From Achatina immaculata (Eukaryota; Mollusca; Gastropoda; Stylommatophora; Achatinidae), in assembly GCA_009760885.1 (NCBI GenBank), contig CM019721.1, positions 20,577,639-20,641,638 on the forward strand: 64,000 nucleotides of DNA, read 5' to 3'. Below are positions 56,067 through 64,000 of the stretch, one piece after another. Position 1 is the stretch's first letter. Every line of letters starts with the position of its first letter. The notes under the pieces were generated by a model. That model ran no database searches and was not told where the DNA came from. It worked only from the letters and a program-made list of their open reading frames with translations. Made by a program: the position numbers and the translations under genes.

Positions 56067-56267
56067 ATTATGTCATAATAATCTCCTTCAGCTTCGGAAC
56101 GTAAGGCACTGAAGAAACGAATAAGTGAGCGGCTGTTCATCTCTCGTGCATGCTTCTATGAAAGCGGTCATGTCTGTTCTGGTCATATTTCCAAATGACG
56201 TGCACACATACAGCTGCACTGAGGTGATATGTCTGTGCTACAAATGTCCACTACTTGAGCAAAATTA
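56067..56267 (-). pseudogene. Possible N-terminal part of Mariner-3 transposase
   Basis: The minus strand reads MTRTDMTAFIEACTRDE from about 56191 and, in another frame, MNSRSLIRFFSALRSEAEGD from about 56147. The latter resembles the first helix of mariner proteins (xxIRFxxxxG). It lies between the array and the degraded right terminal repeat, where the N-terminus should be. Most of the N-terminal domain is missing. The assignment is by position and weak similarity. Confidence 0.4.
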
Positions 56268-56293
56268 AGGTTACTTTTTTTTTCTTGTCTTCG

Positions 56294-56787
56294 TGTGTAA
56301 AAGAACTGACATATTGAACATCTAATTTTGTCTTTTCAGAAACTGCTACTCTGTAGACATAAACTTTTCTAGATTTAATAACTCGACGCAGTATATTCCT
56401 AGATTTATATTTATGCAGCTTTCGGAAATTTCAAGAGAAAAAAAATGACATTACTCATCATCAAAAGCTGTAATTATTTACAACGTTCTGCCACCTTGCA
56501 CACTGCACCTTGTTCTGTAAGCTTTGGTTTTCTGTAAGCTGCTGAGATCATCAGCCACGTTCTGCAAGCTCCAGTTTCTTGACCGCTGGGAACATGTTCT
56601 GAAAGCCACTTTGAAAGCCAGGACAAAAACTGACCAGTTAAATAGTGACGAGGTGGAGATTTTCGTCACCTGCTTTTCTAAGTATGTCACAGTTTTTTGG
56701 GTTTTTTTCTCTTTCTGTTTAAGGCTGTTAGACACAGAACGTTCGAAATTGTAACAAAAATGTTGAACTTTTGTTGAGTTGGTAAAT
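56294..56787. other. Unique sequence, no gene seen
   Basis: Short CTGTAAGCTNNGG-like words repeat near 56510-56580. An 85-codon minus-strand frame there has no recognised domain. Confidence 0.5.
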
Positions 56788-56985
56788 GTAGTTGTAGTAC
56801 TAGTAGGTGTAATTGTAGTACTAGTAGGTGTAGTTGTAGTACTAGTAGGTGTAGTTGTAGTACTAGTAGGTGTAGTTGTAGTACTAGTAGGTGTAGTTGT
56901 AGTACTAGTAGGTGTAGTTGTAGTACTAGTAGGTGTAGTTGTAGTACTAGTAGGTGTATTTGTGGTACTAACAGAAGTAATTCTG
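56788..56985. repeat. 21-bp minisatellite, about 9 copies
   Basis: The unit contains GTAGTTGTAGTACTAGTAGG. It reads as an Val-rich seven-residue period on the plus strand; it is an artefact. Diverged GTAGATG words continue to about 57230. Confidence 0.96.
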
Positions 56986-57489
56986 TAGGTGTTTGTAGTT
57001 GTAGTGCTTTAAATTTAGATGACTGAGTGTAATTTAATAGTTTGCAGGTGCAGATTGTAGATAGTAGATGAGTGTAACTTTAGTGTTGGTAGATGTAGAT
57101 GATTAATACGTGCATTTTTATTGTAAGAAGTTGATGAGTGCAGTTGTAGTGCTACTAGATGTAAGTGTTTGGTAAATGTAGTACAATGCTTGTAGATGTA
57201 GTTAACTGGTAATTGTAGTAGTTGAATCGTAAACATGTTATATTGTTCAGTGAATTAGATGTTTTGCCGTTGAGTGAATGTGATGTTATTATGTAGAGTG
57301 AATGTAATATTTGGTTGCAGAGTGGATGTGATGTTATATCACACAGTGAATGTGATATGACGCTGACTAATGATACCTTTGAGCACTGCTTGACTTGGTA
57401 GATACGTTTCTTCTAAAAAAAATTGCTTTTTTTTTTTTTGAAGTGAAGTATTTTGTACCAGAACTAACCTTTGTTTTGTAGACTGTAAC
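56986..57489. other. Degenerate GTAG-rich and GTGAATGT-rich sequence
   Basis: 57245-57360 holds four loose copies of AGTGAATGTGATGTTAT. No gene. Confidence 0.6.
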
Positions 57490-57562
57490 TATAGATTGTA
57501 AACTGTACATTACAGACTGTACATTGCAGACTGTACATTGCAGACTGTACATTGCAGACTCC
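57490..57562. repeat. 14-bp minisatellite, about 5 copies
   Basis: TACATTGCAGACTG units. Confidence 0.9.
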
Positions 57563-57667
57563 AGGGATAGGATACTATGGATCTAAAAGCTTTGATCACG
57601 GTCATGTGACTAAATGTTTGGTAAACAAAGATGATGATGCGATAGTTGGTTTTAGTGACATGTGTCT

Positions 57668-58015
57668 CCCTTCCCTCTCTCTCTCTCTCTCATTCTTTCC
57701 CTTTCTCTCTCTCTCTTTTTTCTCCCTCCCTTTCTTTCTCTCTCTTTCTTTTTCTCGTTATCTAATACTCTCTTTCTCTCACTCTTTCACTCTTTCTCTT
57801 TCATTCTCTCTGTCACCCTCACTGTCTCTTTCTCTCACTATCTCTTACTCTCTCACTCTACCTTTCTCTCGCTCTTTCACTCTCTCTTTCTTTCTAATTC
57901 TCTTTCTCTCTCATTATCTCTCTCTTTGACCTCTGACACTCTGCCATTCTCTTTCTGTCACTCTCACTCTCTCACTTTCCCTCTCTCTTCTCTCTCATAA
58001 CATCATGTCTGTCTT
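57668..58015. repeat. CT-rich tract
   Basis: Imperfect (CT)n with TTTC and CACT interruptions. Ser/Leu/Phe-rich frames here are artefacts. Confidence 0.92.
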
Positions 58016-58942
58016 TCTCTCTCATTTCTCTTCATGTAATCATAATTTATATAAGTGCCTGAGATAAATGCTGCTACATTCTAACAACAAAACTGGATAA
58101 CGTTCTGTCAAGTTTAAAGATTGTGTAACCTACAACTCGTTTATAACTACCTTTCTTCTCCAGAGCAGGAGAGATTGTTTCTTCTGGCACTTTTTGTTGA
58201 ATGAAAAATATATAATCTTCTGTCAGTAAAATTCTGCATTTACTTCAGTTTTAGATAGGAAAACAAGCAGACAACTGCTGAAGCTATTCGTGGATGTGCC
58301 GTGCCAAGATGGCTAGAAAAGGAAGAACAGTAGAAGCAGTGATAGACAGCATGCACTAAAGCTAAAGCAGCATACAAGGCTGGCTGGAGACTGTGACAAG
58401 TGGAGAGAATTTGTTGCTGTCCTGAAATGAGCAATGGCTGACCACTTGGGTAGCCGGTCCTGGCGATGAAGGATGCTTAGAGCAAGTTTCCCAACATAAA
58501 CGATGAGCACAGCACGCACTTGTGTAGACACGTTACCTAGCAACCTCTCGATCAGTATTCCTAGCACGTTATTTGCTTAAAGCAGAACGAGGAATCATTT
58601 GAAAACTTTCAAACAGTTTTAAAATAAAATTCTTCCTGAATATTGACGGTTTGTACCGGCTAACTTTCAGTTGTAAGTTCTTGCCAGCTGCTGTGACACT
58701 GAAGAACTTGACTGAGGATTTGTCGGACATGAAATAATTTTTTTTTAACCAACTTTCTTCAATTCCTAGCTCGAAATTCTACCCAGGCTCCACCACTGTT
58801 GGGAAACATTTCCTTGGTCAGGTTGTGCTGTGAGTGGGATTTTTAGTGGGCATCACAGACGAGCAGAATAGAACTAGTCACGTGTGATTCAGTGCCCTTA
58901 TTATTTGTGTCATCTTGACCGGCATGTCTGTCGTGTGATTTG
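58016..58942. other. Unique sequence, no gene seen
   Basis: Two short minus-strand frames (58240-58434, 58313-58567) have no recognised domain. No element is seen. Confidence 0.55.
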
Positions 58943-58943
58943 T

Positions 58944-59101
58944 GACAGAATTCTGTAGCGAAGAAATAAAACGTTAGACTGTTTCATCTAATGGACAGAA
59001 TTTTGTAGCGAAGAAATAAAACGCTAGACTGTTTCATCTAATGGACAGAATTTTGTAGCGAAGAAATAAAACGCTAGACTGTTTCATCTAATGGACAGAT
59101 A
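58944..59101. repeat. 50-bp minisatellite, left of PLE-B
   Basis: Three copies start at 58944, 58994 and 59044 (GACAGAATTTTGTAGCGAAG type). The array resumes after PLE-B at about 60555. Confidence 0.93.
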
Positions 59102-60548
59102 AAAGGGAGGCGACTGCAGTAAAAATGGTTTAAATAAATAAGGTAGACAGAGGTGTATGGTGCAGTTTTACAAAGTGAGGGAGGGAGTGAGTAAGGTGAG
59201 AAAAAAACGAATAGAAAGTATGAGAATGTATAAATGAAAAACATACAACATCCGATATTTCGGCGTGAGCCTTATTCGAAGATACATACACAACAAAACA
59301 CAAACACAAAGAACTTATTTGAAGTGTCTTCCTTCAAATGAGAAACAGAAATGTGTGTGGTAGAAGGGAGAAGGAAAGATCACGCTGCCTCCAAACAAAA
59401 GATGCCCGATAGAGCCAATCGTAAAGAAGAGGTGGAGAGAGAGGAGGAGAACAAGTGGGAGAAAGGGGTGGGGGGAAGGCAATAGAAACATGATAGCCGC
59501 TAGAGGTGTCGGGGGGGGGGGAGGGAAAAGGGGACGCGGAGAGATAATGAACGAAGAACATAAACACCTGCAGGGAGAAAATGTGAAAATGGTGATTAGG
59601 ACAAGACCAATATGTTGGCAGAGAAGAAAATAGGGTGGTGGTAGGGAGGGGTAGCATAGAGAAAGAAATTAAAGTTTTAAAAAAAGGCCAGTGAAAAAAT
59701 AAAGAAGTTACAGAAAGCTGAAGACATTGTTAATTCCAGCTGGGTGGAGACAGCCAGCCTGGAAAATAAGGCGCTGTTCTAGGACCCTCCGAGATCGTAC
59801 ATCAGCAGAACAAGAGCAGATCGCACTAACAGAAATGTCCTGTTTGCCCCTGTGGTTGCTAAGGCAAAAATGTTTAGCCACAGGTGCCCAGGCCCTCTTA
59901 GAAATATCACTGAGATGCTGGAGAAATCGATCTCCTAACCGTAAGCCAATCTCCCCTATGTACTTCAAACCGCAACGTTTGCACATGATAACATAAATAA
60001 CATTACGTGAAGTACAGGTGAAATCCTCCTGAAATGATAACGTGGACTTAGGGAAAGAGATCTGGCTGGCCTCGACAACAAACGGGCAAGTGTTACATCT
60101 ACGGCGTCCGCAACGTCTGGTACTATAAAAAGTGGCATCTGTCTTAAGATGACTACGAATTAAAAGGTCCCTGAGGTTCTTGTCCCGTCTGTAGGCCACC
60201 AGTCGGGGTTCCCCAAAAAGTTCACGTGTCTCAGGCTCGGTCTGGAGGAGGTGGAGATGGCGAAACAGTATGTTTTTAACTGCCAAGCTATGGGGGTGGT
60301 ACGTGAGTACTAGTTTCACCCTGTCCGAGCTACAGTGCGGTTTAGGGGTGAGGGCTTGTTGCCGCGATATATGGCTAATGCGGTTCCAAGATGACGAGAG
60401 AACGTGTTCTGGATAGCCGCGTTGACGGAAGAAATCTAGCATTTTGTGGCCTTGATCCTGGAAATCCAAATCATCCTTACACAAACGTCGCAACCTATCG
60501 GCTCTATCGGGCTCTATCGGGCATCTTTTGTTTGGAGGCAGCGTGATT
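59102..60548 (-). mobile_element. PLE-B: 5'-truncated Penelope-like element (minus strand)
   Basis: The 3' end faces left: AAAAGGGAGGCGACTGCAGT matches the start of PLE-C's left repeat (61169). The 3' terminal region includes ATACAACATCCGATATTTCG and then GCGTGAGCC. The coding end lies at 59708. The right edge, 60510-60548, is the reverse complement of 59383-59421 (ATGCCCGATAGAG, GAGGCAGCGTGAT), so a short inverted repeat survives. It lies inside a 50-bp array. No clean target duplication is visible. Confidence 0.9.
59708..60493 (-). CDS. PLE-B: RT C-terminus and GIY-YIG endonuclease, 261 codons open
   Basis: This is the C-terminal part of a Penelope-like polyprotein. It begins in the RT thumb region (QRGYPEHVLSSSWNRIS, KLVLTYHPHSLAVKNIL). 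DKNLRDLLIRSHL and the cysteine cluster CGRRRCNTCPF follow. The GIY-YIG domain has VIYVIMCKRC, LKYIGEIGLRLGDR, KHFCLSNHRGKQD and VLEQRLIFQAGCLHPAGIN. Tyr, Gly, Arg, Glu and Asn positions of the nuclease look intact. The RT catalytic core is lost through truncation, so this is not an autonomous element, though the frame itself has no break. PLE-C is a close relative. Confidence 0.92.
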   Translation of the reverse strand: MRRLCKDDLDFQDQGHKMLDFFRQRGYPEHVLSSSWNRISHISRQQALTPKPHCSSDRVKLVLTYHPHSLAVKNILFRHLHLLQTEPETRELFGEPRLVAYRRDKNLRDLLIRSHLKTDATFYSTRRCGRRRCNTCPFVVEASQISFPKSTLSFQEDFTCTSRNVIYVIMCKRCGLKYIGEIGLRLGDRFLQHLSDISKRAWAPVAKHFCLSNHRGKQDISVSAICSCSADVRSRRVLEQRLIFQAGCLHPAGINNVFSFL

Positions 60549-60554
60549 TCATCG

Positions 60555-60685
60555 TGGTTTCATCTATGGGACAGAATTTGTAGTGAAGAAATACAACACT
60601 AGATTGTTTCATCTAAAGGACAGAATTCTGTAGTGAAGAAATAAAGCGCTAGATTGTTTCATATAAGGGACAGAATTCTGCTATG
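60555..60685. repeat. 50-bp minisatellite, right of PLE-B
   Basis: Two and a half diverged copies of the unit seen at 58944 (GGACAGAATTCTGTAGTGAA). Confidence 0.88.
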
Positions 60686-60999
60686 TCGTAATAACTTATG
60701 AATTATGTCCCATGGCGACTGTGAACTTTGGTTGACCTTCAGGCCAAAAAACAATTTGATGCGAAGGTAGACATTTTTATCCCGAAAAAAGTGACTGTTG
60801 GCTGGGATTAAGGTTAAAATAAGTCACAAGAACCTGTGAGTTTGGGCACAAAGATTACTGGTTAGAAACTAAGATTTTTCCAGTTGTTCACAGTTAAAAA
60901 GCAGCGTCTACCATGCGGAGAATGGCCTTTTGGCTAAGATCAAAGTGTCCTCTTGGCGGGCACCAAGATCAACAAGATCTTTGGGTAAGACAAAAACGT
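60686..60999. other. Unique sequence, no gene seen
   Basis: Possibly decayed 80-bp repeat units (GGCTAAGATCAAAGTGTCC). No gene. Confidence 0.5.
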
Positions 61000-61168
61000 T
61001 TTTTTTTACTAAACAAAATGCCCGAGGCCTGCCCTGTACACAGAATGCTGGAAGTATGGTCCACATCTAGTTACAGGTAAACCTTTTAGCTAAGCAAGAT
61101 GCCCGAAGCCTGCCCTCCACATTATGATGCCGAGGGTATGGTCCACATCTCGTTACAGGTAAACCCTT
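61000..61168. repeat. 80-bp minisatellite, left of PLE-C
   Basis: Two copies hold AAGATGCCCGAAGCCTGCCC and ATGGTCCACATCTCGTTACA, about 80 bp apart. The array resumes at 63621. Confidence 0.88.
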
Positions 61169-61875
61169 AAAAGGGATGGCAACTGCAGTAAAACTGGTTG
61201 AAATAATAAAGTTAGATAGAGGTGTATAGTGTAAGATAGAGGTTTTACAGAGTGAGGGAGGGAGTGAATAAAGTGAGAAAAAACGAATAGAAAGTATGAG
61301 AATGTATAAATGAAAAACATACAACATCCGATATTTCGGCGTGAGCCTTTTTCGAGGATTACATGCACAAACGAGACAAAAACAGATACAAAAAACTAAA
61401 CGAAGAACTTATCTTAATATGGCCTCCTCCAGAAGTAGGAAACAGAGAAATGCGTCTCCACTAGAAGATGCATAGGTACCACGAGGGCCACACAAAGGAT
61501 AAGCCGACAGCGCCAATCGTAAAGAAGAGGTGGAGAGAGAGGAGAAAAACAAGTGGTAGAAGGGGGGGAGAGTTAATAGAAACATGATATCCCCTAGAGG
61601 AGAAGGTGTCGGGAGGGAGGGGGGTAGAGTGAAAGAGGAAGCGGAGAGATAATGAACGAAGAACATAAACACTTGCAGGGAGAAAATGTGGAACTGGTGA
61701 ATAGCACAAGACCCTATAAACACTAATATGTTGCCAGAGAAGAAAAGAGGGTGGCGGTAGGGAGGGGTAGCTAGGAGAAAGAAAGTAGAGTAAAAAAAAG
61801 GGGGGGGGGGGTGGAAAACTAAAGAAGTTACAGAAAGCTGAAGACATTGTTAATTCCAGCTGGGTGGAGACAGCA

Positions 61876-62619
61876 TAGACGTGTCCTCCAACTCAATTCT
61901 TTTTAATTCAATAGCCTTTACTTCAACCAGATTAGTGGTTTGGCCATGAGTACCAAAATGGCCCCATCTACGCATATCTGTTCATGGGCCACTTCGAACA
62001 CAAAGGTCTGAGAGCCTTTAGAGGCCCTTTTCCCGTCTTCTATAGACGTTACATAGATGACGGCATTGGGGTCACATCAATGCCAGAGGAAGATCTTAAC
62101 AACTTTATCAGTTTTGTTAAGGGATACAATCCTGTCATTTCTTTCACCTCCCATGTCTCTGCTACCTCCGCTAACTTTTTCGACATTGCCGTTACTATCG
62201 GCCCTTCCGGGCTTACTACTTCTATCCACTATAAACCTACAGACTCTCACAGCTACCTCCTGTACTCTTCCTCCCATCCCAGATCGTGTAAGGACTCAAT
62301 TCATTTGTGTAATGAGGATTTGGATTTCCAGGATCAAGGCCATAAAATGCTAGATTTCTTTCGTCAGCGCGGTTATCCAGAACATGTTCTCTCGTCATCT
62401 TGGAACCGCATCAGCCATACATCGCGGCAACAAGCCCTCACCCCTAAACCGCACTGTAGCTCGGACAGAGTTAAACTGGTACTCACGCACCACCCTCATA
62501 GCTTGGCAGTTAAAAACATACTGTTTCGCCATCTCCATCTTCTCCAGACAGAGCCTGATACACGTGATCTTTTTGGGGAACAGAGTAGCCAAGAACCTCA
62601 GGGACCTTTTAGTTCGTAG
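61876..62619 (+). pseudogene. PLE-C reverse transcriptase, N-terminally truncated, frameshifted
   Basis: The plus strand from 61876 reads LQLNSF, a TAA, FNSLYFNQISGLAMSTKMAP and, after a one-base loss near 61960, YAYLFMGHFEHKGL. The open frame from 61984 carries the RT catalytic motif RRYIDDGIGV (YIDD at 62050-62061), HYKPTDSHSYLLYSSSHP typical of PLE RTs, and the thumb (QRGYPEHVLSSSWNRIS). It ends at a frameshift near 62580. The N-terminal third of RT is missing. The catalytic aspartates remain, but the enzyme is broken. Confidence 0.9.
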
Positions 62620-63064
62620 TCGCCTTAAGACAGATGACACTTTTTATGGAACCAGACGTTGCGGACGGTGTAGATGCAACACTTGCCCGTTTGTTGTCGA
62701 GGCCAGCCAGATCTCCTTCCCTAAGTCCACGTTATCAGTTCAGGAGGATTTCACCTGTACTTCACGTAATGTTATTTATGCTATTATGTGCAAACGCTGT
62801 GGTATGAAGCACATACGGGAGATTGGCTTACGCTTAGGAGATCGATTTCGCCAGCGTCTTAATGATATTTCTAAGAGGGCCTGGACACCTGTGGCTAAAC
62901 ATTTTTGCCTTAGCAACCACAGGGGTAAACAGGACATTTCCGTTAGTGCGATCAGCTCTTGTTCTGCTGATGTACGATCTCGGAGGGTCCTAGAACAGCG
63001 CCTTATTTTCCAGACTGGCTGTCTCCACCCAGCTGGAATTAACAATGTCTTCAGCTTTCTGTAA
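62560..63064 (+). pseudogene. PLE-C GIY-YIG endonuclease, damaged
   Basis: After the frameshift the protein continues as RVAKNLRDLLVRSRLK, then CGRCRCNTCPF, then VIYAIMCKRC and MKHIREIGLRLGDRF. Compared with PLE-B (KYIGEIG), the second half of the GIY-YIG signature is changed: Tyr to His and Gly to Arg. HFCLSNHRGKQD and LEQRLIFQTGCLHPAGIN are intact and the frame ends at 63064. The nuclease is probably inactive. Confidence 0.9.
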
Positions 63065-63620
63065 CTTCTTTAGTTTTCCACCTCCTCCTTTTTTCAACTC
63101 TACTTTCATTCTCCTAGCTCCCCCTCCCTATCGCCACCTTCTCTTCTTCTCTGGCGACATATTAGTGTTTATAGGGTCTTGTCCTAATCACCAGTTTTAC
63201 ATTTTCTCCCTGCAGGTGTTTATGTTCTTCATTCATTATCTCTCCGCTTATCCCCCCCCGACTCCTCCTCTAGCGGCTATCACGTTTCTATTGCCTCCCC
63301 CCCACCTCTTCTTTACGATTGGCTCTATCGGCTTATCCTTTGTGTGGCCCGCGTGGTCCCTATGCATATTCTAGTCGACACGCATTTCTCTGTTTCCTAC
63401 CGCTGGAAGAGGCCACATTAAGATACTTTTTCGTTTAGTTTTTTGTATTTGTTTGTGTCTCGTTTGTGCATGTAATCTTCGAATAAGGCTCACGCTGAAA
63501 TATCGGATGTTGTATGTTTTTCATTTATTCATTCTCATACTTTCTATTCGTTTTTTCTCACTTTACTCACTCCCTCTGCCACTTTGTAAAACTACACCAT
63601 ACATCTCTATCTAACTTTAT

Positions 63621-63880
63621 CAGGTAAACCCTTGAACTAAACGAGATGCCCGAAGACTGCCCTGCAGATAGAATGCCTAGGGTATGGCCCACATCTTGTT
63701 ATAGGTAAACCTTGGGACTAAATGAAACGCCCGAGGACTGCCATGAACATTGAATGCCGGCGGCGTGGTCCACATTTCTTTATAGCTAAACCCTTGAACT
63801 AAACGAGATGCCCGAGGCCATCCCTGCACATAGGATACTGGGGGTATGGTCCACATCTCGTTACAGGTAAACCCAGTTTT
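63621..63880. repeat. 80-bp minisatellite, right of PLE-C
   Basis: Three copies, about 80-81 bp apart, contain AACGAGATGCCCGAGG and ATGGTCCACATCTCGTTACA. The 63881-64000 end of the window shows nothing recognisable. Confidence 0.88.
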
Positions 63881-64000
63881 ACAGTACAGCCGGTTCATGA
63901 CCTGTTGTTTGTGTTGCTTTAAACAAAATTCAGGGATAGAACTTTCGAGAACAGGGTATAGTAAAATGTCTGTTATATATAAAAGAGCCACGAAATTAAA

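Larger units (their letters stand above)
52469..56293 (-). mobile_element. Mariner-3: mariner element inflated by two internal minisatellites
   Basis: The left end is CGAGGGTAAGTCAAAATGTA (52469 on). The right end, read inward on the minus strand, is CGAAGACAAGAAAAAAAAAG with TAAC, a degraded match, at about 56268-56293. The transposase runs on the minus strand from right to left. First catalytic region: FLQHIVTGNESWV at 53940-53980. Second Asp: HHDNAQTH at 52812-52838. Third Asp: HDLAPYD at 52733-52753. C-terminus: FGPLKDALGGKKF. Without the two arrays the element would be about 1 kb, close to normal mariner size. It has many stops and is inactive. Confidence 0.88.
61169..63620 (+). mobile_element. 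PLE-C: Penelope-like element with long inverted terminal repeats
   Basis: The left 61169-61875 is an inverted copy of about 63030-63620: both carry the 3' end of the coding region (GGAATTAACAATGTCTTCAG in one orientation), the 3' untranslated region and the hairpin-GAAA motif. The plus-strand coding region lies between. Edges show CAGGTAAACCCTT at 61156-61168 and 63621-63633, consistent with a 13-bp target duplication but also part of the array unit. Inverted pseudo-LTRs are known in Penelope elements. Confidence 0.9.

Noticed and set aside
57552..58000. Ser/Leu/Phe-rich frame resembling membrane protein
   Set aside because: A CT-rich low-complexity tract read in frame.

Overview
This window is eukaryotic, non-coding repeat DNA. 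I find no host protein-coding gene, rRNA or tRNA gene that I can support. Every convincing coding signal belongs to a transposable element. The mix is APE-type LINEs, Penelope-like elements (PLEs) with a GIY-YIG nuclease, mariner DNA transposons and a tRNA-derived SINE, on an AT-rich background dense in minisatellites. It fits an invertebrate metazoan, most likely a mollusc or another lophotrochozoan. That is inferred from element content and style, not from a diagnostic gene.

By hand tally, tandem repeats cover a little over a third of the window and recognisable transposons about another 30 percent. More than 30 minisatellite families are present, with units of 14 to about 81 bp and mostly unrelated sequences. 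The window is also rich in (TATC)n, (CATA)n, (GA)n, (ATC)n, (ACAG)n, (AGT)n and (TA)n.

Layout. 0-12 kb: a chain of minisatellites (14, 29, 40, 47, 34, 28, 44, 32 and 17 bp units); a 5'-truncated LINE-1 piece sits inside the 40-bp array. 12-19 kb: a LINE-1 3' end, a SINE, two broken mariners and a LINE-2 copy that is itself interrupted by PLE-A with a clean 13-bp target duplication. 19-25 kb: a 24-bp array split by a nearly full-length minus-strand LINE-2. 25-35 kb: more arrays, a second SINE and a CR1/L2-like LINE 3' end. 35-36.6 kb: a young truncated LINE-3 in a 23-bp array. 37-48 kb: arrays (43, 57, 25, 27, 20, 31, 21, 33 and 34 bp) plus one LINE-1 piece. 48.5-52.4 kb: a LINE-3 with full coding length and a single frameshift, between pieces of LINE-2 and LINE-4. 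52.5-56.3 kb: one mariner element inflated by two internal minisatellites. 57-64 kb: two PLE copies (B and C) inserted in 50-bp and 80-bp arrays.

The most notable observation is at 52469-56293. A 40-bp array and a 34-bp array can both be read back, in frame at their edges, as amplified pieces of one mariner transposase gene. They lie on either side of the segment that begins at the first catalytic position, and degenerate terminal inverted repeats are visible at both outer ends. Also notable are the inverted terminal repeats of PLE-C, a conserved hammerhead-like hairpin plus GAAA at the PLE ends, and the recurrence of retroelement insertions inside minisatellite arrays. Names such as LINE-1 to LINE-4 and PLE-A to PLE-C are local labels for this window.
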